Below, in pieces: positions 1-5,587 of a stretch of DNA of 8,718 nucleotides. Each line of letters opens with the position of its first letter. Position 1 is the first letter of the stretch. Position numbers and translations under genes: made by a program. The DNA lies in NCBI GenBank assembly GCA_003454605.1, contig DMKD01000229.1:728-9445 (forward strand). Reading direction: 5' to 3'. The notes under the pieces were generated by a model. That model ran no database searches. It was not told where the DNA came from and saw only the letters and a list, made by a program, of their open reading frames with translations. The DNA comes from Spirochaeta sp. Its GTDB lineage: Bacteria; Spirochaetota; Spirochaetia; UBA9216.

Positions 1-36
1 ATGGAACTGAGCAAACCCGGGTTTGCTCAGTTCCAT
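1..36. repeat. Perfect 36-bp palindrome at the window edge (18-bp arms, no spacer)
   Basis: Bases 1-18 (ATGGAACTGAGCAAACCC) are the exact reverse complement of bases 19-36 (GGGTTTGCTCAGTTCCAT), with no loop. The palindrome starts at the first base of the window and lies inside the DUF445 reading frame. It has no T-tract and is within a gene, so it is not a terminator. A fold-back assembly artefact at a contig end is at least as likely as a natural palindrome. Confidence 0.9.
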
Positions 37-525
37 CAGGATGTGTTCTCTCATCTTGATTTTAAACGGTTCGCGGTAGCGTTCGAATAGACCTTCGCCG
101 CCGAACATTCCGAGCATGCCGCCCAGTTTACTCGAAAGTATCTCAGCTTTTACTGTTTCATAGATGCGATCATAATCTAGCTGATCAACCGCAGAGTTCA
201 GATTCACAGATTTAAAGAGCATGTCCTGCCCCTGCTTGAAGTAGTGGTCGAGGTTTTCATGAGTAAAAAACTGCTCCATCACCATATTGTGGATCCAGCC
301 TTTTATTTCGGTAAAATGGGCCGGTATTACGCCTGAACCATAGAGTCCCGGAATTTTTTCAAACAGCATGTATATTGCAAGCCAGTTAGTGACTGCACCG
401 GATAATGCAAAGAATCCAACGGTTTTTATATGTTCACCAGCTACGGGGTCGAGGAAATATGCAACAAGATAGCCTGTGGCAATGACCCCCACGGCAATTA
501 GATTGGTAACCTGGCTTTTATTCAT
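1..525 (-). CDS. DUF445-family membrane protein, N-terminal part (runs off the left edge)
   Basis: An open frame begins with ATG at 525-523 and stays open for 175 codons to base 1, so the C-terminus lies outside the window. The start is well supported: an AAGGAG-type Shine-Dalgarno lies 5-6 bases upstream on the minus strand. Residues about 6-24 form a membrane helix (LIAVGVIATGYLVAYFL). A second hydrophobic stretch at 35-55 contains GAVTNWLAIYMLF, followed by a proline/glycine segment with GSGVIPAHFTEIK (about 63-75). The G-x-TN-x-LA-x-x-MLF block followed by an 'IP' element is the hallmark I associate with DUF445 (YheB-like) membrane proteins, whose biochemical role is not established. The rest is hydrophilic and helical. 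The gene is divergent from the M32 carboxypeptidase gene. The last 12 visible residues (164-175) are encoded by a perfect 36-base palindrome, so their sequence should be treated with caution. Family call fairly sure; function unknown. Confidence 0.82.
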   Translation of the reverse strand, partial: MNKSQVTNLIAVGVIATGYLVAYFLDPVAGEHIKTVGFFALSGAVTNWLAIYMLFEKIPGLYGSGVIPAHFTEIKGWIHNMVMEQFFTHENLDHYFKQGQDMLFKSVNLNSAVDQLDYDRIYETVKAEILSSKLGGMLGMFGGEGLFERYREPFKIKMREHILMELSKPGFAQFH

Positions 526-621
526 TAATTCTCCTTCATAAAAACTGAGGTGCAGTGTCGTTTTCTAAACTTCAAAATGAAAAGTAGCAGGGAAGCTGTT
601 TTTCATTAAAAAACAATTAAA

Positions 622-650
622 TTGATATTTCTGCAAATTATCAGTAAAAT
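622..650 (+). promoter_or_regulatory. Sigma70-type promoter for the carboxypeptidase gene
   Basis: A -35 box TTGATA (622-627, 5 of 6 to consensus) is followed after exactly 17 bases by a -10 box TAAAAT (645-650, 5 of 6). Transcription would start near 657, giving a leader of about 40 bases that includes the AGGAG ribosome site at 686-690. A small inverted repeat, TTGTC-gaatt-GACAA (662-676), lies in this leader and could be an operator or a weak hairpin. The TTGACA at 670-675 is part of this repeat and is too near the start codon to act as a -35 for this gene. Placement is by eye against consensus. Confidence 0.55.
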
Positions 651-696
651 ATACTTACGCTTTGTCGAATTGACAACAGCTTTTTAGGAGTAATAT

Positions 697-2220
697 GTGA
701 AAGAGAATCTATCGAACCTGAAAAAATCAGCCCGTGAATTGTATCTGCTTAACCGCACACAGGCTGTAGTATCCTGGGATCAGGAAACTCAGATGCCTGA
801 TGCTGCAAACGAAGAGAGGGCTGAACAGCTTGCCCTTCTTGAGGGTATCATGCACCAGAAACTTACATCTCCGGAGGTCGGCCGCCTGTTATCAGCTCTC
901 GGTGCAGAGGAGGGCAGGCCGGAGGGGAAGGGTGACTTTGCCGTTGAGGACAAGGCCTTCGTCCGCGAAATGTACCGAAATTACAGCAGGGCGTCTAAGC
1001 TTCCCGAATCACTCGTTACGGAAATGGCGCGTCAGACAGGTCTAGCACATACCTCCTGGGTTAATGCCCGTAAGAATGCAGATTTCAGTCTATTTGAGGG
1101 TAATCTTGAAAAGATAATAGAGCTCAACCGCGAGAAAGCAGACAAAATCGGATATAAAGAACATCCCTATGATGCGCTGCTTGATGAGTACGAACCATAT
1201 ATGACGGCCTCCCAGGTCGAGGGTGTTTTCGGCCCGTTGGGCGAAAAACTGTCGGATCTGACGGCAAGAATTGCAGCTTCAAAACAGGTCGATACATCAT
1301 TCATAGAAAAGAAATATCCCGTTGAACTGCAGGATAAATTCGGCCGCTCAGTAATTGATAAAATGGGATTCCCGATGGATCGGGGCCGGCTCGATATCTC
1401 GGCTCATCCCTTTACCACAAACCTTGGTACGAACGATGTTCGAATTACCACCCGCTATGATGAAGAACTTGTGCTGTCCGGATTATTCAGTAATATTCAT
1501 GAAAGCGGCCATGCACTCTATGAACTGGGTATCGGTGAAAATATACAGGGTAATATCCTGGCCGAGGGGGTTTCTCTCGGGATACATGAATCTCAATCCC
1601 GTTTCTGGGAGAATGTGATCGGCCGCAGCAAACCGTTCTGGGAAGTTTTTTACCCCGAATTCCAGAAACTCTTTGGTGAGCAGACGAAGGGAGTCGGTCT
1701 GGACGACTTTCATAAGGCTGTAAACAAGGTCGCCCCGTCGTTTATCAGGGTTGAAGCTGATGAAGTTACATACAGTCTGCATGTAATTCTTAGGTTTGAA
1801 ATTGAAAAAGCAATGCTTTCGGGTGATATTAAGGTCTCCTCGCTTCCGGATGAATGGAACCGGCGGATGAAAGACCTTCTCGGGATTGTCCCGGCCGATG
1901 ATGCTGAAGGTGTTCTGCAGGATGTACATTGGGCAGCAGGGCTTATCGGGTATTTCCCGACATATGCTCTCGGTAACCTCTATGCAGCTCAGTTTTCAAA
2001 TAGTATGAAATCAGGTATAGGCGATTTGGATGATGTCATCCGGACAGGAAAATTCGGAAAAATCCTCGGCTGGCTGCGAGAAAATATCCATCAGTACGGT
2101 ATGGTTTATCCGGCTGATGAGCTCTGCCGCAGGGTTACCGGTGAAAATCTTAACCCCGATTATTTTACAGATTATCTTGAAAAAAAGTACGGCGAGATTT
2201 ATGGACTACGGGGCAATTAA
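697..2220 (+). CDS. M32-family metallocarboxypeptidase (Taq carboxypeptidase type)
   Basis: A 507-residue cytoplasmic zinc enzyme predicted to remove C-terminal amino acids from peptides; the length matches the family norm of about 500. All the M32 signatures I know are present in order: HPFTTN (237-242), DVRITTRY (247-254), the zinc-binding HExxH as HESGH (268-272), HESQSRFWEN with the third metal ligand Glu298 (297-306), IRVEADE (350-356), and DVHWAAG...GYFPTY (409-423). No signal peptide is seen. The start is GTG at 697, with AGGAG (686-690) six bases upstream. The ATG two bases earlier (695-697) is followed at once by TGA, so it cannot be the start. The gene is probably first in its transcript, and the next gene overlaps its 3' end by 20 bases, which suggests translational coupling. 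Family members differ in C-terminal residue preference, which cannot be read from the sequence. Family assignment is near certain. Confidence 0.97.
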   Translation: MKENLSNLKKSARELYLLNRTQAVVSWDQETQMPDAANEERAEQLALLEGIMHQKLTSPEVGRLLSALGAEEGRPEGKGDFAVEDKAFVREMYRNYSRASKLPESLVTEMARQTGLAHTSWVNARKNADFSLFEGNLEKIIELNREKADKIGYKEHPYDALLDEYEPYMTASQVEGVFGPLGEKLSDLTARIAASKQVDTSFIEKKYPVELQDKFGRSVIDKMGFPMDRGRLDISAHPFTTNLGTNDVRITTRYDEELVLSGLFSNIHESGHALYELGIGENIQGNILAEGVSLGIHESQSRFWENVIGRSKPFWEVFYPEFQKLFGEQTKGVGLDDFHKAVNKVAPSFIRVEADEVTYSLHVILRFEIEKAMLSGDIKVSSLPDEWNRRMKDLLGIVPADDAEGVLQDVHWAAGLIGYFPTYALGNLYAAQFSNSMKSGIGDLDDVIRTGKFGKILGWLRENIHQYGMVYPADELCRRVTGENLNPDYFTDYLEKKYGEIYGLRGN

Positions 2221-2929
2221 TCCCGGAAACACATATCTATGGCTCACGCTCGGCGGCATTTTCTTCGGGGGAGGGCTCAGTTTTCTCTTTACGAGGCGCC
2301 GGCGGAAGCCTACATCTTCCATAGTTTTTTTAAGCATTGCTGTGCTCTCTCTGCTCGCCGCCTTTATTTTCTCAGGTTTCAGTATTATTGAGCCGGGTTT
2401 TAGACTCTCCTGGTTAGGCGCCAGCGCCGCCCTGGGTTGTCTTGGGTTCCGTTTCTGGAAAACGATCGGTATTCCGCTTTTGTTTCTCCTGATTATGCTT
2501 GCGAGCAGTCTATGGTATGCGTTTTATAACTGGCAGCCGGCCGATACCGGGGCTGAGATCTGCAGCTTCAGTATCATCTCTGAGGGGGATGATTACGTTA
2601 AGGTTCAGTATGAAACGCCGGAAGGAGTAACCGGGCTTGATAAAATCAGCGGTTTGGAAGTTTATCCGGAACTTGATATAATTACCCTGCCTGATTACTT
2701 TTTTCTGCTGAGCTCAAATCGCGTATACAGATTTTACGGATTTTCTGATCTCCCCGGTGATGAGGCCGAAGCCTCTATTCGGTATGGTTTTATTATAAAA
2801 AATGTCCTTCGCCTTCCCGGTATTGAATTTGAATCAGCTTCAGACCCTCTCAATTTTGCCCCGAGCATAGATTACAGTTTCAGCTTTGACGAGGATGGAA
2901 ATGTTGAAAATATTAAGAGTATTGAGTGA
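2201..2929 (+). CDS. Unrecognised multi-pass membrane protein with C-terminal soluble domain
   Basis: A 242-residue protein I do not recognise. The ATG at 2201 lies inside the last codons of the M32 gene (20-base overlap), with only a weak GGCGAG ribosome site (2191-2196), so translation is probably coupled. The frame is open further upstream, but that part only shadows the M32 gene. Hydrophobic segments fall at about 12-30, 40-60, 69-83 (weaker) and 88-109. The basic cluster RRRRK (32-36) and RFWK (84-87) would sit in the cytoplasm by the positive-inside rule. This places the N-terminus and the C-terminal domain (about 112-242, beta-rich and acidic, with many aromatic residues) outside the membrane. 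No catalytic motif is visible. The close linkage to a peptidase hints at a shared transcript, not a known partnership. That it is a membrane protein is sure; its function is unknown. Confidence 0.82.
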   Translation: MDYGAINPGNTYLWLTLGGIFFGGGLSFLFTRRRRKPTSSIVFLSIAVLSLLAAFIFSGFSIIEPGFRLSWLGASAALGCLGFRFWKTIGIPLLFLLIMLASSLWYAFYNWQPADTGAEICSFSIISEGDDYVKVQYETPEGVTGLDKISGLEVYPELDIITLPDYFFLLSSNRVYRFYGFSDLPGDEAEASIRYGFIIKNVLRLPGIEFESASDPLNFAPSIDYSFSFDEDGNVENIKSIE

Positions 2930-2963
2930 TAGTTTTAAACCAAATTTGTCGATATAAAACTGT

Positions 2964-3254
2964 ATGATGATTACCTTTTATAAAGCAAAACATGACGGCA
3001 GCCTAAGATATTACTCAGTACATGACAGGCAATCACATCTGTTCAGTAAATACTCTTTCAGTGTTATTTACGGGATGGATCAGGGGGCAGGACGGGAGAG
3101 GGCCTTTACCTTTCAGACCAGACGTGCAATGGACCGAAGACTCCGGGAGATATTCCAGGAGCGTGTAGACAAGGGGTACAAGGTGCTCTATGCCTACGCT
3201 AAGAAATCTAAATATAAGACGATGTTCAAAGAAGTTGGTCAAAAACACGCCTGA
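2964..3254 (+). CDS. Small WGR-like domain protein
   Basis: A 96-residue basic protein. Residues about 30-78 resemble a WGR domain, a small fold thought to bind nucleic acid and found in PARP-type proteins and in bacterial MolR-like proteins. The pattern seen is a beta-strand ending in IYGMDQGAGRE (where WGR would be W-G-R-x-G), then FTFQTRRAMDRRLREIF (F-x-S-x-x-x-A-type helix), then ERVDKGYKVLYAY (the K-x-x-KGY ending). Tyrosine replaces the name-giving tryptophan, and the middle Arg is not aligned, so this is a divergent match. Here the domain is nearly the whole protein. The start could be either of two adjacent ATGs (2964 or 2967). There is no clear Shine-Dalgarno; a 7-bp AT-rich inverted repeat (AGTTTTA at 2931-2937, TAAAACT at 2955-2961) fills the 34-base gap from the previous gene. 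The gene is real on length, order and strand; the domain call is moderate. Confidence 0.72.
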   Translation: MMITFYKAKHDGSLRYYSVHDRQSHLFSKYSFSVIYGMDQGAGRERAFTFQTRRAMDRRLREIFQERVDKGYKVLYAYAKKSKYKTMFKEVGQKHA

Positions 3255-3332
3255 CCGTTCGATTTTCATTTCAATCTAATTTCATTTTTCCAACCCCAGT
3301 CTTAAGTTAGACAGCAGGATCAGAACTGTGGT

Positions 3333-3374
3333 CTTACAGCTCCCGTTGACAATTTATATAAATACGAATAACCT
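3333..3374 (+). promoter_or_regulatory. Promoter-like region upstream of pgsA
   Basis: The 126-base gap after the WGR-like gene contains two overlapping sigma70-like readings. One has a perfect -35 TTGACA (3346-3351), a 17-base spacer and a poor -10 TAACCT (3369-3374); it would start transcription at about the pgsA ATG (3381) and give a leaderless message. The other has CTTACA (3333-3338, 4 of 6), an 18-base spacer and a good -10 TATAAA (3357-3362), starting near 3369. No strong Shine-Dalgarno precedes the ATG in either case. I see no rho-independent terminator for the upstream genes, so readthrough is also possible. Confidence 0.4.
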
Positions 3375-3380
3375 CAGAGC

Positions 3381-3971
3381 ATGAACTTACCTACTAAAAT
3401 AACTGTTTTCAGGATAATTCTTGCTCCTATTTTCTTTGTCATTTATTTTATCCCGGAATGGACGGGGAATTTTGCAGCAGCATCGGTGTATATATTGATA
3501 CCGATGATGATAGTGATGGAACTCTCTGATGCACTCGACGGTTATATTGCCCGCAAACACAACCTGGTTACTGATCTCGGAAAGATTCTGGATCCGTTCT
3601 CGGACGTTATCAGCCGGGTTACTTTTTTTATCTGTTTTACTTTTACCGGAATAATGCCTCTGTGGACTCTGTTGATCATTATTTACAGGGAACTTGGTGT
3701 TACATTCCTGCGAATGATGATGATGGGACGCGGAACTGCAATGGCTGCCAGTATCTGGGGAAAGGCCAAGGCAATAACCTATACTGCAGCGAGCGCTTTA
3801 GGTATAATTCAAATCCTGTTTATCCGTCTCGGCCTTGATTTTAAGGGCATGAATATCTTTGAGGCAGTGACTATCGGATTCTTCATTCTGGCGGCAGCAG
3901 CTTCCGCTTTGTCATTCATGACCTATGCTGTCGCAGTGCGGAAAGCATTTAAAAGTGATGCGCAGTCTTAA
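3381..3971 (+). CDS. pgsA: CDP-diacylglycerol--glycerol-3-phosphate 3-phosphatidyltransferase (PgsA type)
   Basis: A 196-residue integral membrane enzyme of the CDP-alcohol phosphatidyltransferase family. The complete signature D-x2-DG-x2-AR-x8-G-x3-D-x3-D is present: Asp50, Asp53-Gly54, Ala57-Arg58, Gly67, Asp71 and Asp75. These residues bind the metal and CDP-diacylglycerol. The N-terminus MNLPTKITVFRIILAPIF and the IIYRELGVTFLR stretch are typical of PgsA, rather than of phosphatidylserine, phosphatidylcholine or cardiolipin synthases, and the length fits. Multiple membrane helices flank and follow the motif. PgsA joins glycerol-3-phosphate to CDP-diacylglycerol, giving phosphatidylglycerophosphate, the committed step to phosphatidylglycerol. 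The ATG at 3381 has no clear ribosome site. The 3' end overlaps the HAD gene by 14 bases, suggesting coupled translation. Family sure; exact acceptor alcohol likely but inferred. Confidence 0.9.
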   Translation: MNLPTKITVFRIILAPIFFVIYFIPEWTGNFAAASVYILIPMMIVMELSDALDGYIARKHNLVTDLGKILDPFSDVISRVTFFICFTFTGIMPLWTLLIIIYRELGVTFLRMMMMGRGTAMAASIWGKAKAITYTAASALGIIQILFIRLGLDFKGMNIFEAVTIGFFILAAAASALSFMTYAVAVRKAFKSDAQS

Positions 3972-4731
3972 AGATTTTAAACCGCCGCAGAGCGGAGTAA
4001 AGTTTGTTCTTACCGATATTGATGATACTCTTACTGAGGATGGGAAGCTTGGTGCGGACGCTTATGCATCGTTGTGGAGGCTTCATGACGCCGGTATTAG
4101 GGTAATCCCTGTCACAGGGCGCCCGGCCGGATGGTGTGACTTGATAATAAGGCAGTGGCCGGTTGATGCCGTAGTTGGCGAAAATGGGGCTTTTGTATAT
4201 TATTTTGAGGACAGTCAGTTAAAAAGTTTTGTTCATCCTTCGGTTGCCGATGGAGAAAGCATAAAGAAGCTTGAATTAATCTTTTCAGCCGTCAAAGCAG
4301 AAATTCCCCTGGTGCGTAAAGCCAAAGATCAGTTTGCCCGAATCTATGACCTGGCGATTGATTTTAATGAAGACCCGCCCCGACTCGGATATGAGACTGC
4401 GGTCAGAATAAAGGATATATGTGACGGCCATGGAGCAGAAGCGAAGATCAGCTCGATTCATGTCAACACCTGGTTCGGCAGCTACAGCAAACGCGATATG
4501 GCTGTGCTGTTCATGAAAGAGCGATATGGTCTTTCCGAGGATGAGCTTAAACGGCAGTCCATATTCTGCGGAGATTCACCAAATGATGAACCTATGTTTG
4601 CATACCTTCCCAATTCGTTCGCGGTTGCCAATATACTTGACTTCAAAGACATCTTGAAAAATGAACCTGCCTTTGTTGCCTCAAAGCGCGGCGGAGCGGG
4701 TTTTGTCGAGATAACTGAAAAACTTATATAA
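3958..4731 (+). CDS. HAD-superfamily (IIB-like) phosphatase overlapping pgsA
   Basis: With ATG at 3958 the protein has 257 residues. All four HAD motifs are visible: motif I TDIDDTLT, with nucleophile Asp20 and acid/base Asp22; motif II in VIPVTGRP, with Thr53; motif III Lys178 in YSKRDM; and motif IV GDSPNDEPMF (205-214), with Asp206 and Asp210. The large cap between motifs II and III and the GENGAF element resemble HAD-IIB enzymes such as sucrose-phosphate and mannosyl-phosphoglycerate phosphatases and Cof-type hydrolases. The product is soluble and probably cytoplasmic, and the substrate is unknown. An in-frame upstream ATG (3925) and GTG (3955) exist. I prefer 3958 because residue 1 then falls about 19 residues before motif I and the overlap with pgsA is a compact 14 bases. 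No strong Shine-Dalgarno precedes it, so coupling to pgsA translation is likely. The linkage makes a role in phosphatidylglycerol metabolism conceivable, but that is inference. Confidence 0.9.
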   Translation: MRSLKDFKPPQSGVKFVLTDIDDTLTEDGKLGADAYASLWRLHDAGIRVIPVTGRPAGWCDLIIRQWPVDAVVGENGAFVYYFEDSQLKSFVHPSVADGESIKKLELIFSAVKAEIPLVRKAKDQFARIYDLAIDFNEDPPRLGYETAVRIKDICDGHGAEAKISSIHVNTWFGSYSKRDMAVLFMKERYGLSEDELKRQSIFCGDSPNDEPMFAYLPNSFAVANILDFKDILKNEPAFVASKRGGAGFVEITEKLI

Positions 4732-4748
4732 CTATTTCGGAGGACCAC

Positions 4749-5144
4749 ATGAGTGTTGATCATGAAGAATGGAAAAAAAGCAAGGTTCAGCTTGAAGCTG
4801 AAATAGCTGAATTTGAACGTGAAAAAGAAGAAATCAAGGCTTTGATTGGTAATATAGGCGGGAAGAGCTATTCAAAACGCGATAATGTTATCAACATCGT
4901 CTTCCTTGCTATTATCATAATATTATTTGTACTTGAGATAACCACGCACTGGCTTCCTGCTTTTATTTCACTCGAGATTTCCGTGTTGCTTGTCTCTATC
5001 AAGATCGTCTGGATGATTCATTCACAGCATAAATATAATCATTTTATCTTCTGGATCCTGAACACTATTGAATTCCGGGTTAATGATGTTGGTAAAAAGG
5101 TTAAGAAAATTGAACGCTTGATGAATGAGGTGGAGCGCCGCTGA
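4749..5144 (+). CDS. Small two-helix membrane protein with coiled-coil ends
   Basis: A 131-residue protein I do not recognise. Residues about 8-34 are a charged heptad-like helix (Glu/Lys rich, EIAEFEREKEEIKAL), 46-63 and 70-91 are membrane helices separated by a short THWLP turn, and 100-131 is an amphipathic basic helix ending in KKVKKIERLMNEVERR. This gives a hairpin in the membrane with both coiled-coil ends on the same, probably cytoplasmic, face. The ATG at 4749 has a strong GGAGG (4739-4743) five bases upstream, so it is translated independently although it follows the HAD gene by only 17 bases. The architecture suggests a scaffold or an oligomeric membrane protein, but no catalytic residues are evident and no function is claimed. 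Confidence 0.82.
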   Translation: MSVDHEEWKKSKVQLEAEIAEFEREKEEIKALIGNIGGKSYSKRDNVINIVFLAIIIILFVLEITTHWLPAFISLEISVLLVSIKIVWMIHSQHKYNHFIFWILNTIEFRVNDVGKKVKKIERLMNEVERR

Positions 5145-5163
5145 TAGAATATAGAGGTAGTAT

Positions 5164-5587
5164 TTGAATGACGGCAGACCTGAGATTCAGGCTCGAATTG
5201 AATATGAAGGCTGGGGTGCGGAATATCTCAAGCATCGAAAGCCGGACGGGCATTGGGGGCTGAGGTTCTATCAGCCGAAATGGACATCATCTCATTACAC
5301 CCTTCTTGAACTTCGAAACATCTGTATGCCGCCTGCCCTATCCGGGACGGTGGTACTATGATATCCTCCGTGCCCTTGATTATTTCAGATACGCCGGTTT
5401 CCATTATGACAGCAGAATGCAGCCGGCAGTTGAACTCCTGCTGCAAAAGCGAACGAAGGAAGGTCTGTGGAAGCAGGCTGCGAAGCATCCGGGGGCGGTT
5501 TATTTTGAATATGAGAAGGCCGGGCGTCCTGGCCGATGGAATACGCTGCGGGCCCTGAGGGTTTTTAAATATTTTAATATCAGTTGA
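5164..5587 (+). pseudogene. Squalene-cyclase-like (alpha/alpha-toroid) protein, internally deleted and frameshifted
   Basis: Two conserved pieces of one protein family lie side by side in different frames. The first, from TTG at 5164 with a GAGG ribosome site at 5154-5157, reads EGWGAEYLKHRKPDGHWG then FYQPKWTSSHYTLLELRNI up to about 5322, and this frame stops at 5361. The second is read in the +1-shifted frame from about 5330: RLPYPGRWYYDILRALDYF, then LLLQKRTKEGLW, then GRWNTLRALRVFKYF, ending with TGA at 5585-5587. From memory of this family (prenyltransferase/squalene-cyclase fold, function unsettled), the first block belongs near the N-terminus and the second at the C-terminus of a protein of roughly 300 residues. 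The central repeats are therefore missing and the junction (about 5323-5332) is out of frame. A further N-terminal segment also seems to be absent, since a stop (TAG, 5158-5160) closes the frame just upstream. A functional toroid cannot be made from this. The alternative is an assembly collapse over internal repeats. Confidence 0.78.

Noticed and set aside
670..698. TTGACA (670-675) as the -35 of the M32 promoter
   Set aside because: With normal spacing the -10 would fall on the start codon; the TTGATA/TAAAAT pair at 622-650 fits much better.
1483..1929. 148-codon open frame on the minus strand
   Set aside because: It lies wholly inside the M32 gene, opposite strongly conserved motifs, and its translation shows no recognisable protein features.
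2030..2200. N-terminal extension of the membrane protein gene to 2030
   Set aside because: This part only reads the M32 gene in another frame; M32 motifs and C-terminus continue to 2220, and the ATG at 2201 gives a sensible membrane protein N-terminus.
2931..2961. AGTTTTA / TAAAACT inverted repeat as a terminator between the membrane protein and WGR-like genes
   Set aside because: The arms are only 7 AT-rich bases with a 17-base loop and no T-tract; too weak to call.
3255..3345. TTTCATTT repeated within the gap after the WGR-like gene
   Set aside because: It is a short AT-rich repeat that could easily be chance, with no hairpin or array structure.
5320..5335. Programmed frameshift joining the two cyclase-like fragments
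   Set aside because: There is no slippery heptamer, and the central part of the family is missing, so a frameshift alone would not restore the protein.
5306..5587. Second half of the cyclase-like gene as a separate small gene starting at TTG 5306
   Set aside because: The start region has no ribosome site and reads the first fragment out of frame; similarity begins only at about 5330, so it is the remnant of one gene.
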